Shown piece after piece: positions 36,539 through 44,619 of a stretch of 64,000 bases of DNA. The stretch covers positions 1 to 64,000 of the forward strand of contig NZ_JAPYPG010000007.1 of the NCBI RefSeq assembly GCF_029937755.1, read 5' to 3'. Below the pieces are notes generated by a model. It was not told the DNA's origin. It saw only the letters and a list, made by a program, of their open reading frames with translations, and did no database searches. The translations under genes and the position numbers were made by a program. The DNA is from Henriciella sp. (GTDB lineage: Bacteria > Pseudomonadota > Alphaproteobacteria > Caulobacterales > Hyphomonadaceae). Numbering within the stretch: the stretch's first letter is position 1; every line of letters begins with the position of its first letter.

Positions 36539-37806
36539 TCCATCAAAGCCTTGATTTTCTTTGCATCCATGCGGCCGTCCGCAAGCCGGTTGAGCAAAAG
36601 ACCGGACAAACAGGCGCGCTCCACGAAGCTCGACATGACCACGTATTCCTCATTCGAATGGATACGCCCGCCCATGACACCGAGCGTATCGACATTGGGC
36701 ACACCGGCGGCGAAGATGTTGTTACCCTCACACACGCCACCCGTATCGACAAATTCCAGGTCCAGCCCCAGCGCCTTGCCAGTATCGGCCACAGCCGAGA
36801 AAATCGCCTGCTGCGCCTCATTGCGCGGCTTGGGCGGGCGGTAGAACCCGCCATGGAGATGCCCGGAAATGCCGTCACGTGCCTTTGCTTCGCGGAAGAT
36901 GCGCTCGACCTCCCAGGTTGCCCATTGAGCCGCATCCGCATCGGGTGCCCTGGCGCCAAAACGGACGACCGCGAGATCAGGCACAATGTTGACGGCACCG
37001 CCGCCCTCAATCGCGCCAACATTAAAGGAGACCCCTTCGCGGCGATTGTTGAGCGCTTCCAGATCAACGACCATATGTGCCGCCGCTTCCAGAGCGCTGC
37101 GGCCATCTTCCTTGGCGCGCCCGGCATGCGCGGAGCGGCCATGAAGGACAACGTCAAAAACGGCCGATCCCTTACGGCCGCCGGACATCGCGCCGGTTTC
37201 CATGCACGGCTCATAGGTCATACCGATCATGGCGCCGGACTGCGCTGCCTGTTTGAGGGCGGGCGAACTGGCAAAATTGCCGATCTCTTCATCAGGCGAA
37301 ACGACGATCTGATAGCCAATTTTCTCCTTGAACGGCCCGGCTTCGAAAGCTTCAAGGGCACCGAGCATCACTGACAGGCCGCCTTTCATGTCCGCCAGCC
37401 CCGGGCCATTCATACGGCCATCGCCAAGATCGGTGATCTCGGTGAATGTGCCGTCGGGAAAAACGGTGTCATAGTGTCCACTCATCACGATCTGGACCGG
37501 CGCTTCGGGGCGCGATGTCACGCGGATGATAGGGCCGGTTTCGAAATCCTCCGCTTCCCCCTTCGCATTGACCTTTTCGAACGGCTGCGACGGATCGAGC
37601 TTGATACTCGCATCCAGGGCCGAGAAGGCGTCTGCAAGCTTCGGCGCCAGCTGGTCCAGTCCAGCGCGATTCCAGCTGCCCGTATTGATCTTCGCCCAGT
37701 CCAGCGTTCGCGACTGCATTCGCTCTTCGGCATCGGCGATCCGTTCGCAGATGGCCTCGTCTTCGGAGGTCTTTTGGGTCAGATCTGTCATGCTTCTTGG
37801 TTTCAT
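36535..37806 (-). CDS. M20-family zinc hydrolase of the arginine operon
   Basis: The 423-residue protein is an M20 metallopeptidase. Metal-site motifs seen are MSGHYDTVFP (His, Asp), GPGLADMKGG (bridging Asp), VSPDEEIG (catalytic and metal Glu), and a late GGRIHSNEEY His; the lid domain contains GRSAHAGRAKEDGRSA. It heads the transcript hydrolase-astA-astD and overlaps astA by 4 bp. astE (succinylglutamate desuccinylase) is absent here, and M20 enzymes include the desuccinylase DapE, so removal of succinate from succinylglutamate is a reasonable guess. A second start at 37791 is possible. Confidence 0.85.
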   Translation of the reverse strand: MKPRSMTDLTQKTSEDEAICERIADAEERMQSRTLDWAKINTGSWNRAGLDQLAPKLADAFSALDASIKLDPSQPFEKVNAKGEAEDFETGPIIRVTSRPEAPVQIVMSGHYDTVFPDGTFTEITDLGDGRMNGPGLADMKGGLSVMLGALEAFEAGPFKEKIGYQIVVSPDEEIGNFASSPALKQAAQSGAMIGMTYEPCMETGAMSGGRKGSAVFDVVLHGRSAHAGRAKEDGRSALEAAAHMVVDLEALNNRREGVSFNVGAIEGGGAVNIVPDLAVVRFGARAPDADAAQWATWEVERIFREAKARDGISGHLHGGFYRPPKPRNEAQQAIFSAVADTGKALGLDLEFVDTGGVCEGNNIFAAGVPNVDTLGVMGGRIHSNEEYVVMSSFVERACLSGLLLNRLADGRMDAKKIKALME

Positions 37807-37932
37807 GGGAAATCAATTACTGCAAGCCCGATGGCTAGCCTTTCCCGCCCCCATAAGACGCTTCCACAGCTGCCGTATCGACTTGTTGGGATGTATTTGC
37901 GATAGGCCCCCGAATTCCAAGGAGGGTCTTAC

Positions 37933-38691
37933 ATGTTGTTTCGGAATGCGTCCCTGATCGCGCTCTGCCTGGCTGCCAGCCCACTGGCTGTCGCTGAAGA
38001 TGGATGGAGCGGCGAGGGATCCTTCAGCGCTGGCTACACAACGGGCAATACCGAGACAACCGATCTTGGACTTGCCCTGAAAATCGACCGCGAAGCCGGT
38101 CTGTGGACGTTTGGCGTCGAAGCAGCTGCGGATTATGGCGAGACCGATTCGGTCGAGACCAGAAATCGCTGGTATACGGCAGGCGAAATCGAGCGCCAGC
38201 TTGGCGATCGCCTCTTCGGTTTTGGTCGCACCTCCTATGAAAAAGACGAATTCTCGGGCTTTGATTCGCGTTTCTTCATCGGCGGAGGCCTTGGCTGGAA
38301 GATGATTGACGGGCCGGAGACCCAATGGTCTCTACGCGGCGGTCCTGGCCTGAAGATCGATGAGGTGCAGGAGACCACGGTTCTCGTTAATGAGGTGCCG
38401 CAGACCACGCCAGCCTCAACCGAAACATCCTTCTCTATCGTCGGCGCCTCGGAATACTCTCACCAGTTCAATGAGGCCGTCGGGATCTCCAACGAGACAA
38501 AAATTCTCTACGCGCAGGAATCCACCCAGATCGGCAATATCGCCGCACTGACTGCCTCGCTTACTGATACGCTGTCGGCTCGCTTCTCTTTCGAGGTCCG
38601 CCACGACACCAATCCGCCGCCTGGCTTCGAGGCGACGGACACGGTGACACGAGCATCGGTCGTCTACACCTTTGGCAACGTGACCGACTGA
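37933..38691 (+). CDS. DUF481 (YdiY-like) outer-membrane protein
   Basis: The 252-residue protein has a signal peptide ending near AVA (residue 21) and the DUF481 pattern: GWSGEGSFSAGYTTGNTETTDLGLALK, then repeated amphipathic strands with alternating aromatic residues and a C-terminal strand ending in FGNVTD. It is predicted to be a small outer-membrane beta-barrel. Function is unknown; E. coli YdiY is acid-inducible. A GGAGG site precedes the ATG. Confidence 0.85.
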   Translation: MLFRNASLIALCLAASPLAVAEDGWSGEGSFSAGYTTGNTETTDLGLALKIDREAGLWTFGVEAAADYGETDSVETRNRWYTAGEIERQLGDRLFGFGRTSYEKDEFSGFDSRFFIGGGLGWKMIDGPETQWSLRGGPGLKIDEVQETTVLVNEVPQTTPASTETSFSIVGASEYSHQFNEAVGISNETKILYAQESTQIGNIAALTASLTDTLSARFSFEVRHDTNPPPGFEATDTVTRASVVYTFGNVTD

Positions 38692-38695
38692 GCCG

Positions 38696-39985
38696 CTAGA
38701 CTTTCTCGAGCGCCTGTTCGAGGTCGGCGATCAGGTCGTCGGCGGCCTCGATTCCAACCGAGAAGCGGACCAGGCCATCCGTGAAGCCGATCCGATTGCG
38801 GATTTCCTCATCGACCCCCGAATGGGTCGTGGAGCCTGGATGGCACATCAGGCTCTCCGTCCCGCCCAGCGAGACGGCGAGCTTGATCAGCTGGAGATTG
38901 TCGAGCATGCGAAAAGCCGCTTCCTTGCCGCCCTTAACATCGAAGGAGAATGTGGAACCGGCAGCTTCACACTGTTCGTCATAAACCTTCTTCTGAGGGT
39001 CTCCCTCTTCGAAGAAAGCCGGATACATCATTTTGCCGATCTTCGGATGATCGCGCAGATACTCGGCACAGATGCGGGCATTATCGAAGGCTTTTTCCAT
39101 GCGCAGGCGCACCGTTTCCAGAGACCGCGTAACAAGCCAGCACGTATTGGCATCCAGCGTTGTACCAAGATAGTTGCGCACGCGGCGGATCTTGCTGATC
39201 GTTTCCTCGTTACCAATCGCAGCTCCAGCCACGAGATCAGAATGGCCGCCGATATACTTTGTCAGCGAATAGAGCGCGAGATCGGCGCCGTGTTTCAGTG
39301 GGACATGCCCGATCGGCCCCATCATGGTATTGTCGCACATGATGACCGGACGGTGCCCCGTCTCTTTCTCGATTGTATCGGCAACCCTCTTGCACGCCTC
39401 GATATCGACCAGAGCGCAGGTCGGGTTTGCAGGAGACTCGGTAAAGATCACGCTGAGCGGACCAGACTTGGCAGCTTCGCGGGCCTTGGCGAGGATCTGT
39501 TCCTCAGTCGCCCAAGCATCCATTTCGAACGGGGTCACCCCGAAGTCCGGCATAAAAGTCCGCATGAAGACCTCAGTGCCACCGTAGAGCGGACTGGAGT
39601 GCAAAATCGTGGTGCCGGCACCTGCACACGCAAGTAGCGCTGTCGTGATCGCACCCATGCCCGATGAGAAGACCAGCGCATGATCGCCTGCATCATAAAG
39701 GGTCAGCCGATCTTCCAGCACTTCCATGTTCGGGTTGTTGAAGCGGGTATAGATCAGGTCCGCTTCTTCAGGGTCGCCCTCTTCGCGCTTTCCGGCGAGT
39801 TGCCGGAACAGCGCTTCCCCGTCGCGTGCAGATTTGAAGACAAAGGTCGACGTCATGAAGATCGGTGGCTTGATTGAGCCTTCCGACATCGCCGGGTCGA
39901 ACCCGTATCCCATAACCAGCGATTCCGGTTTCAGAACATGATCACCGATCTTGCGCTTGCGGTAAGACTTGCTGGGCTTGCTCAT
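38696..39985 (-). CDS. Cystathionine gamma-synthase-family PLP enzyme
   Basis: The 429-residue protein belongs to the Cys/Met metabolism PLP enzymes. The PLP lysine is in ALYSLTKYIGGHSDLVAGA and the phosphate-binding region is FSSGMGAITTAL. The start is taken at 39985, with a GGAAAGGAAG site; the in-frame upstream codon at 40015 has no such support. Its early insertion FRQLAGKREEGDPEEADLIYTRFNNP matches a clade usually named only 'cystathionine gamma-synthase family'. It could be a methionine gamma-lyase or a synthase; the sequence does not decide. Confidence 0.88.
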   Translation of the reverse strand: MSKPSKSYRKRKIGDHVLKPESLVMGYGFDPAMSEGSIKPPIFMTSTFVFKSARDGEALFRQLAGKREEGDPEEADLIYTRFNNPNMEVLEDRLTLYDAGDHALVFSSGMGAITTALLACAGAGTTILHSSPLYGGTEVFMRTFMPDFGVTPFEMDAWATEEQILAKAREAAKSGPLSVIFTESPANPTCALVDIEACKRVADTIEKETGHRPVIMCDNTMMGPIGHVPLKHGADLALYSLTKYIGGHSDLVAGAAIGNEETISKIRRVRNYLGTTLDANTCWLVTRSLETVRLRMEKAFDNARICAEYLRDHPKIGKMMYPAFFEEGDPQKKVYDEQCEAAGSTFSFDVKGGKEAAFRMLDNLQLIKLAVSLGGTESLMCHPGSTTHSGVDEEIRNRIGFTDGLVRFSVGIEAADDLIADLEQALEKV

Positions 39986-40060
39986 GGCAGCTTCCTTTCC
40001 TGTAACTTGTTGCAAGTGAAACCATTAAGGCGGCCAAAGCAACAGTTGGCGGCCCGCCAT

Positions 40061-40090
40061 AAAGAAAACCCCGACCAAAGGCCGGGGTTT
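40061..40090 (-). terminator. Rho-independent terminator after TPR gene
   Basis: AAACCCCG (40066-40073) pairs with CGGGGTTT (40083-40090), with two more inner G-C pairs around an AAA loop. On the minus strand the hairpin is followed by TTTTCTTT. It lies 34 bp beyond the stop codon of the TPR gene and ends the TonB cluster. Confidence 0.85.
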
Positions 40091-40123
40091 CCCTCGTTCT
40101 TCAACAAAGTCGAAGCAATGGGC

Positions 40124-41515
40124 CTAGCTGTTTCCAAGCTCAGCGAGTGCTTGCTCAGCATCCTCAAGACGCTGATCAACGGTGTTACACTCTTCCGGCA
40201 CGTTGCTTTCACCAAGAACCGCCAGGCGCTCGCAGCGCTCCTTCTCATTCTTCGTGTCCTGCACGAGGCTCTGAGCTTCAAACCTGACAAGCGCTGCTTC
40301 GGTCCGCTCTTCGGAATCCATGAACTGGAGCCAGCCGCGGCCACCGCGATTGTTCGCATTGCGGAATGCCTCGCGAGCGCCCGGACGGTCACCACGCTCA
40401 TAGCGGGACTGGCCAATGAGCACCCATGCCAGACCACGGTCCTTCACGCCACCAGCGTTCAGGGCCTGTAACATGGCATCTTCGGTCTCTTCCCATTCCT
40501 GTAGCTCAGCATAGGAGCGGCCGAGGCGCTCATACATGGCGCCGCTATTGTTCATCCGGGCCGCTTCTTCAATCACGGGGATAGCCTTCTGGAACTCACG
40601 GGCCACCTGGTAGAGGTTGGCCAGAAGCTCCATCCGGTCATAGGTCTTGGAGATACGACCAGCGTTCATCTCTTTTTCGAGCGTGCGCGCCGCGTGATAG
40701 GGCACGTCGAAGCGGTTGTAGAAATTCACAATCCGCATCAGCTCATCTTCCTTCTGGAGGATGCCGCCGAGGTACATAGCCTTCTGGACCTCAAAAGCTT
40801 TCCGCTCTTCATTGGCCTGAAAGTAGTCACCTGCGATCGCATCCCAGAGCTTGCGCTCGTTCGGGTTGCGCGCGAGCAGCTGCTCGAGCAGCTGGGCCTT
40901 CTTGGCACGCTGGTTTGTCGCGTCATAAAGATAGATGAGGAAGTCATAGACTTCACGCTTCGCGCCGGGTCCATCGATCTCGAAGACACGCTCTGCCCAT
41001 TTCAGGGCTTCCTGATTGTTCTCAAGTTTCTGGTTCACGACAGCGAGACGCCACATGTCATCACGATCCGGGTCGCCACCGGCATTCATCCACTTCTGAG
41101 AGTATTCCAGCGCCTTGTTCAGGTCGTTCTGGCTCAGATAGATCTGGAAGATGTTGTAATAGGTCTTTGCGCGTTCGCTATCCGGGACATAGCCCTGATT
41201 GATGGCGGATTCCAGATCGGCAACGGCCCCGGCGTAGTCGCCTGCCTGGATCTTGATGGCTGCACCGAGCTTGAGGACAGCGCCCTGCTCGTAGCAGTTC
41301 AACTCCATACCGCGCAGCTTGTTGATCTGCTGCAGCGCCGCTTGCGGGTTGTCATTCTGAAGAAGCTCGGTTTCGGCTTTGAGGTAAACCTCGCCGGTTT
41401 TCGAGCTGAACTGTGTCTCTTCGCACTGGGCGGCCTGTGCCATTGCGGCGCCAGCGCCAAACATCGTCATCGCCCCGGCAAAAATGGCGCCTTTCAGGAT
41501 TGGCTTAAGTCCCAT
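40124..41515 (-). CDS. Periplasmic TPR protein of the TonB cluster
   Basis: The 463-residue protein has a signal peptide (ending near AMA, residue 26) and many tetratricopeptide helix pairs (about 60-420), for example ALEYSQKWMNAGGDPDRDDMWRLAVVNQKL. TPR proteins of this kind end TonB2-like clusters with DUF3450 and two ExbB in gammaproteobacteria and alphaproteobacteria, where they support TonB-dependent uptake. It follows the second tonB by 190 bp and is followed by a terminator. Cys residues near both ends could form a disulfide. Confidence 0.85.
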   Translation of the reverse strand: MGLKPILKGAIFAGAMTMFGAGAAMAQAAQCEETQFSSKTGEVYLKAETELLQNDNPQAALQQINKLRGMELNCYEQGAVLKLGAAIKIQAGDYAGAVADLESAINQGYVPDSERAKTYYNIFQIYLSQNDLNKALEYSQKWMNAGGDPDRDDMWRLAVVNQKLENNQEALKWAERVFEIDGPGAKREVYDFLIYLYDATNQRAKKAQLLEQLLARNPNERKLWDAIAGDYFQANEERKAFEVQKAMYLGGILQKEDELMRIVNFYNRFDVPYHAARTLEKEMNAGRISKTYDRMELLANLYQVAREFQKAIPVIEEAARMNNSGAMYERLGRSYAELQEWEETEDAMLQALNAGGVKDRGLAWVLIGQSRYERGDRPGAREAFRNANNRGGRGWLQFMDSEERTEAALVRFEAQSLVQDTKNEKERCERLAVLGESNVPEECNTVDQRLEDAEQALAELGNS

Positions 41516-41704
41516 GGTGTCTCACTCCTTTCGCCGTGACGGCGGATGTCTGTCTTTGGCAGGCTCCCCAGCCTGACCGGTTCGGATCACGAATCCGCCG
41601 TATCGTTGCTATTGTTGTTCACGGCGCGCTATCGCATAACAATACACATCAAGATATGAGCGGTTGGAAAGGTTGCGTCAACGCTTGGCGCCCCTCCTTC
41701 TGCA

Positions 41705-42334
41705 TCAATCTGTCTTCAACCTGAATTCCCGCGGATAGATAACGTTCTGCCGTGCCCGTGGGCGGCCGTCGATAATCTCCGGCGCGAACAGCACACGGCG
41801 CACCGCGCGCTCGGCCTCACGTTTGAACCCCTTGTGGGTGCAATCGGCTTCGACATTATGGGGTTTGCCCGATACATCGACGTCGAACCGTACATCGCAG
41901 CGGCCTTCCACCTCAGCCTTTGCCAGGCGTGGCGGATAGCTGACTGCAGGCGGAGACAGCGGCTGGGCCACTCGGTTTCCATAAACAACCGGGGTTACAC
42001 TGATACCCTGTAGAAAATCATCGGGATTGAGCGCTGGCACACTGCCCCCAATGCTGACCGTGGGCAAACTTACAATGCTTGATCCCGCCGACAGGGCCGG
42101 CAGAGGCGGCGGAGGCGTTGCCGGGTCAAGCGGGGTAAATTCACGCTTGGAAAGCGGCTCAGGAAAGCTCGTCTCCCCGGGAAACACAAAGGCGGTAAGC
42201 TCTCGCTGAGCTTCGACTTCCGACGGCACGAACTCGTCGGAAATCATGGCGGTCATGAAGCCGAACAGGCCCCAGACTATGATCGCGGCAAGCGGTAATC
42301 CGACGCCTGAGCGCAGAAGAATATGATTGAACAC
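41705..42334 (-). CDS. tonB: Second TonB energy transducer
   Basis: The 209-residue protein has one N-terminal membrane helix (about 10-31), a Pro-rich linker with PATPPPPLPAL, and a C-terminal TonB domain (about 130-209) with YPPRLAKAEVEGRCDVRFDVD and a C-terminal strand. It begins with GTG at 42334 behind a GGGAGG site. It is a diverged paralogue of the TonB just upstream but is set apart by a terminator and its own strong promoter. Different TonBs may serve different receptors. Confidence 0.9.
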   Translation of the reverse strand: MFNHILLRSGVGLPLAAIIVWGLFGFMTAMISDEFVPSEVEAQRELTAFVFPGETSFPEPLSKREFTPLDPATPPPPLPALSAGSSIVSLPTVSIGGSVPALNPDDFLQGISVTPVVYGNRVAQPLSPPAVSYPPRLAKAEVEGRCDVRFDVDVSGKPHNVEADCTHKGFKREAERAVRRVLFAPEIIDGRPRARQNVIYPREFRLKTD

Positions 42335-42361
42335 GAGCAGCCTCCCTTTTTTATATGTTAT

Positions 42362-42391
42362 ATTATATCATTTTATATTACGCAGCGTCAA
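42362..42391 (-). promoter_or_regulatory. Near-consensus sigma-70 promoter for the second tonB
   Basis: On the minus strand TTGACG (42391-42386) and TATAAT (42367-42362) are separated by 18 bp, inside an A/T-rich patch. The start codon is 28 bp downstream of the -10 box. No iron-box-like palindrome was seen nearby. Confidence 0.8.
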
Positions 42392-42535
42392 CCCCGCTAG
42401 TCTTGCGTTTGGTTATTGACGATTTTTTCTAATGCCAATGTCCAGCAGGCGCCGTCACAAACCTCCTCTTGATGCTGCGAACTGGACGGCCTGCGAAGAG
42501 GACGAAGTCCCCAAGTATATTGGGATTTCCGGCAT

Positions 42536-42565
42536 AAAAAATGGGCCTCACTCGGAGGCCCATTT
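42536..42565 (-). terminator. Rho-independent terminator after first tonB
   Basis: A perfect 11-bp stem, AAATGGGCCTC (42539-42549) with GAGGCCCATTT (42555-42565), has a 5-nt loop. On the minus strand it is followed by a T run. It lies 26 bp past the tonB stop codon and separates the two tonB transcripts. Confidence 0.9.
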
Positions 42566-42591
42566 CTGAACTTCGATAGCGTCACGCAAAC

Positions 42592-43218
42592 CTAGTCTGA
42601 CAGCTGGAATTCCAGCGGGTAGACAACATTACGGCGTTCAGCGGCCTGCCCACGCACGATCTTCGGCGCGAATTCGACCCGGCTCACGGCGCGTTCGGCT
42701 TCCCGTCTGAAGATGCTGTCGGTGCAGTTTGCCTCGATATTGTAGGGCTTCCCGCGTGTGTCCACGTCGAAGCGGACCTCGCAGGACCCTTCAATACCGC
42801 GCTCGGCCGCCCGCGACGGATAAGTCGGGACCGGTGGTCGGATCGGCTGCGCATCGCGGTCAGAGATAGCGACCGGATCAATAGCCAGGGAATCGAGACG
42901 CTCGACATTGAGTTCCGTCGGAGCAGCCCCCTGGATATTTGGCGTCGGAAGATCAATGTCCGACCGCGATGCCGACATTTTTGGCGGCGGCGGCGGCTTG
43001 TCAGCCGAGTCGATCTTGCGGGCCTTGTTGCGGCTGCGCTGGCGGACTTCGGTGTCCTCGTCCGCCGGCGTAATCCGTTCCAGAACGCGCTGTTCGACGT
43101 TCTCAGGCTGCTCGTAGTCCTGGTTGATCATGTTGTACATGAACGTGAACAACGCATAGACAACGATCGCGGCGAGCGGGATACCAATCGCAAGTCGAAT
43201 GATGGGATTGCTAAACAT
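42592..43218 (-). CDS. tonB: First TonB energy transducer
   Basis: The 208-residue protein has a membrane anchor (about 8-30), a linker with KPPPPPK and a C-terminal TonB domain (about 130-208) with YPSRAAERGIEGSCEVRFDVD. It ends the operon DUF3450-ExbB-ExbB-ExbD-ExbD-TonB. TonB spans the periplasm to pass proton-motive energy to outer-membrane receptors. A strong AGGAGA site lies upstream. The domain keeps two Cys, also present in the second TonB, which may form a disulfide. Confidence 0.93.
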   Translation of the reverse strand: MFSNPIIRLAIGIPLAAIVVYALFTFMYNMINQDYEQPENVEQRVLERITPADEDTEVRQRSRNKARKIDSADKPPPPPKMSASRSDIDLPTPNIQGAAPTELNVERLDSLAIDPVAISDRDAQPIRPPVPTYPSRAAERGIEGSCEVRFDVDTRGKPYNIEANCTDSIFRREAERAVSRVEFAPKIVRGQAAERRNVVYPLEFQLSD

Positions 43219-43227
43219 GGCAGTCTC

Positions 43228-43644
43228 CTATTCCTGCTCGACCGACACAGGAATTCGGGTCAACCCGTCTTCCTTGTTGATCGTCTCGAGCAATGAGATC
43301 AAAACCCCCGCTTCAGAATCTCGGTCGGCCTGAATCACAAGCTTGCCCTTGGGATTATCCTCACGAAGTTCGCGGATACGGTATCCGACTTCCTGAGGCT
43401 GAACCTGCTCCTTGTCGATGTAGATATCGCTATTCTCATCGATGGCGATCAGGATGCCCAATGGATTCTGGCGTTCAAGATTATCGACTTCCGTGCGATT
43501 GATCTCGACACCGGGTTCCTTGATGAACTGCGCCGTCACAATGAAGAAGATGAGGAGAATAAAAACCACATCCAGCATCGGCGTGAGGTTCACATCATCA
43601 TCGCCAGAGCTATCCGAGGCGAGCATACGTTTTCTTCGTGCCAT
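43228..43644 (-). CDS. exbD: ExbD-family protein (second copy)
   Basis: The 138-residue protein has one membrane helix (about 22-41) with the essential Asp in LTPMLDVVFILLIFFIV, the proton-path residue of ExbD/TolR, followed by a periplasmic domain. It pairs with ExbB to energise TonB. It is 9 bp from tonB and 9 bp from the other exbD. The two ExbD copies share the membrane segment almost exactly but differ in the periplasmic part. Confidence 0.92.
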   Translation of the reverse strand: MARRKRMLASDSSGDDDVNLTPMLDVVFILLIFFIVTAQFIKEPGVEINRTEVDNLERQNPLGILIAIDENSDIYIDKEQVQPQEVGYRIRELREDNPKGKLVIQADRDSEAGVLISLLETINKEDGLTRIPVSVEQE

Positions 43645-43653
43645 TTCTGCCTC

Positions 43654-44061
43654 CTATTCCTGACTCTGAACGATGTTAACCCGTTCCATCTGGGCATTGT
43701 ATGCCTCGTCACGGATCTTGACGATGATCCCCGTACGAGCCCGCGGGTGCGCCTGAATGATCAGGGAGCTTTCCGGGTTCTCGGCACGAAGCCGCTCCAT
43801 GTTTGCCCGCACACCGCCAATATCGGTGTAACGGCCGTTCACCTGGATCAGATTGTCCTGACCAACAAAAACCAGAATGGCATCCTGTTGCTCATTATCA
43901 GTAGACGGCGCCGGAGGGGGCGGCGGCTCAAGCCCGAGCGCCCTCTCCTGAATGAAGGTCGATGTCACAATGAAGAAGATGAGGAGAATAAAAACCACAT
44001 CCAGCATCGGCGTGAGGTCGACACTCGCCTCTTCAGGCGCCTTGTGTTGACGTCCTCGCAT
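43654..44061 (-). CDS. exbD: ExbD-family protein (first copy)
   Basis: This 135-residue ExbD/TolR protein has the membrane helix LTPMLDVVFILLIFFIVTST with the essential Asp (about residue 20), a Pro-rich linker (LEPPPPPAPS) and a small periplasmic domain. It overlaps the exbB stop codon by one base (TGATG), so the two are translationally coupled. Confidence 0.93.
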   Translation of the reverse strand: MRGRQHKAPEEASVDLTPMLDVVFILLIFFIVTSTFIQERALGLEPPPPPAPSTDNEQQDAILVFVGQDNLIQVNGRYTDIGGVRANMERLRAENPESSLIIQAHPRARTGIIVKIRDEAYNAQMERVNIVQSQE

Positions 44062-44576
44062 CAGCGAACCTCCATCTCGTCTGCGACGCGCTGCACCAGG
44101 CGGTTCACCTTGCTGTCCATACCGGACGTAAAGATGATGCCGGAGATCGACGCGACCATGCCGGCCATGGTCGGGATGGTGGCACGAGACACACCGCCCG
44201 ACATGGCCTTGGCATCGGCACCGTCCGTGATTGCCATGACGTCGAAGACGGTAACCATGCCGGTCACGGTCCCAAGCAGGCCGAGAAGCGGCGCAAGCGC
44301 CACCATCGCCTTCGTCATGCTGACATTGGCTTCCGCTTTGGCGCGGACTTCCGAAATCAGCTTGTCACGGATCCAGTGCGCGAACACGGATTTATGGTCG
44401 GACCGCGCATTCCATTCAGCAATCGCCTCGTCCGCGACGGACTGGTGGGCGAAGCGAAAATAGAACAGGCGCTCCAGGATCAGGGCCCACATGATGAATG
44501 TGGCAACCATGATGACCAGAAGGACGGGACCACCGCGTTCCAGAAAGGCTTCCAGATCGTTTAATCCAAAGTCCAT
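44061..44576 (-). CDS. exbB: ExbB/TolQ-family proton-channel protein, short form
   Basis: The 171-residue inner-membrane protein has three hydrophobic helices (about 16-36, 86-108 and 130-150) and the MotA/TolQ/ExbB signature APLLGLLGTVTGMVTVF. It forms the proton channel with ExbD. It lies between the larger ExbB-like protein and the first ExbD, matching the position of ExbB2 in TonB2 systems. Confidence 0.93.
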   Translation of the reverse strand: MDFGLNDLEAFLERGGPVLLVIMVATFIMWALILERLFYFRFAHQSVADEAIAEWNARSDHKSVFAHWIRDKLISEVRAKAEANVSMTKAMVALAPLLGLLGTVTGMVTVFDVMAITDGADAKAMSGGVSRATIPTMAGMVASISGIIFTSGMDSKVNRLVQRVADEMEVR

Positions 44577-44595
44577 TGAAGCACCTCCCGAAGGA

Positions 44596-44619
44596 GGGAA
44601 CGGCGCTTAGGCCGTTCCC
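44596..44619 (-). promoter_or_regulatory. Intra-operon hairpin between the two exbB-like genes
   Basis: GGGAACGGC (44596-44604) and GCCGTTCCC (44611-44619) form a perfect 9-bp stem with a 6-nt loop. It spans the stop codon of the large ExbB gene and ends 20 bp before the short exbB. There is no T run, so it is more likely an mRNA stability or processing element than a terminator. Confidence 0.55.

Noticed and set aside
39986-40064. Possible SAM-II riboswitch upstream of the cystathionine gamma-synthase-family gene
   Set aside because: Alphaproteobacterial met genes often carry SAM-II, but the conserved pseudoknot bases are not recognisable here; only a weak 5-bp inverted repeat (40005-40017) was seen.
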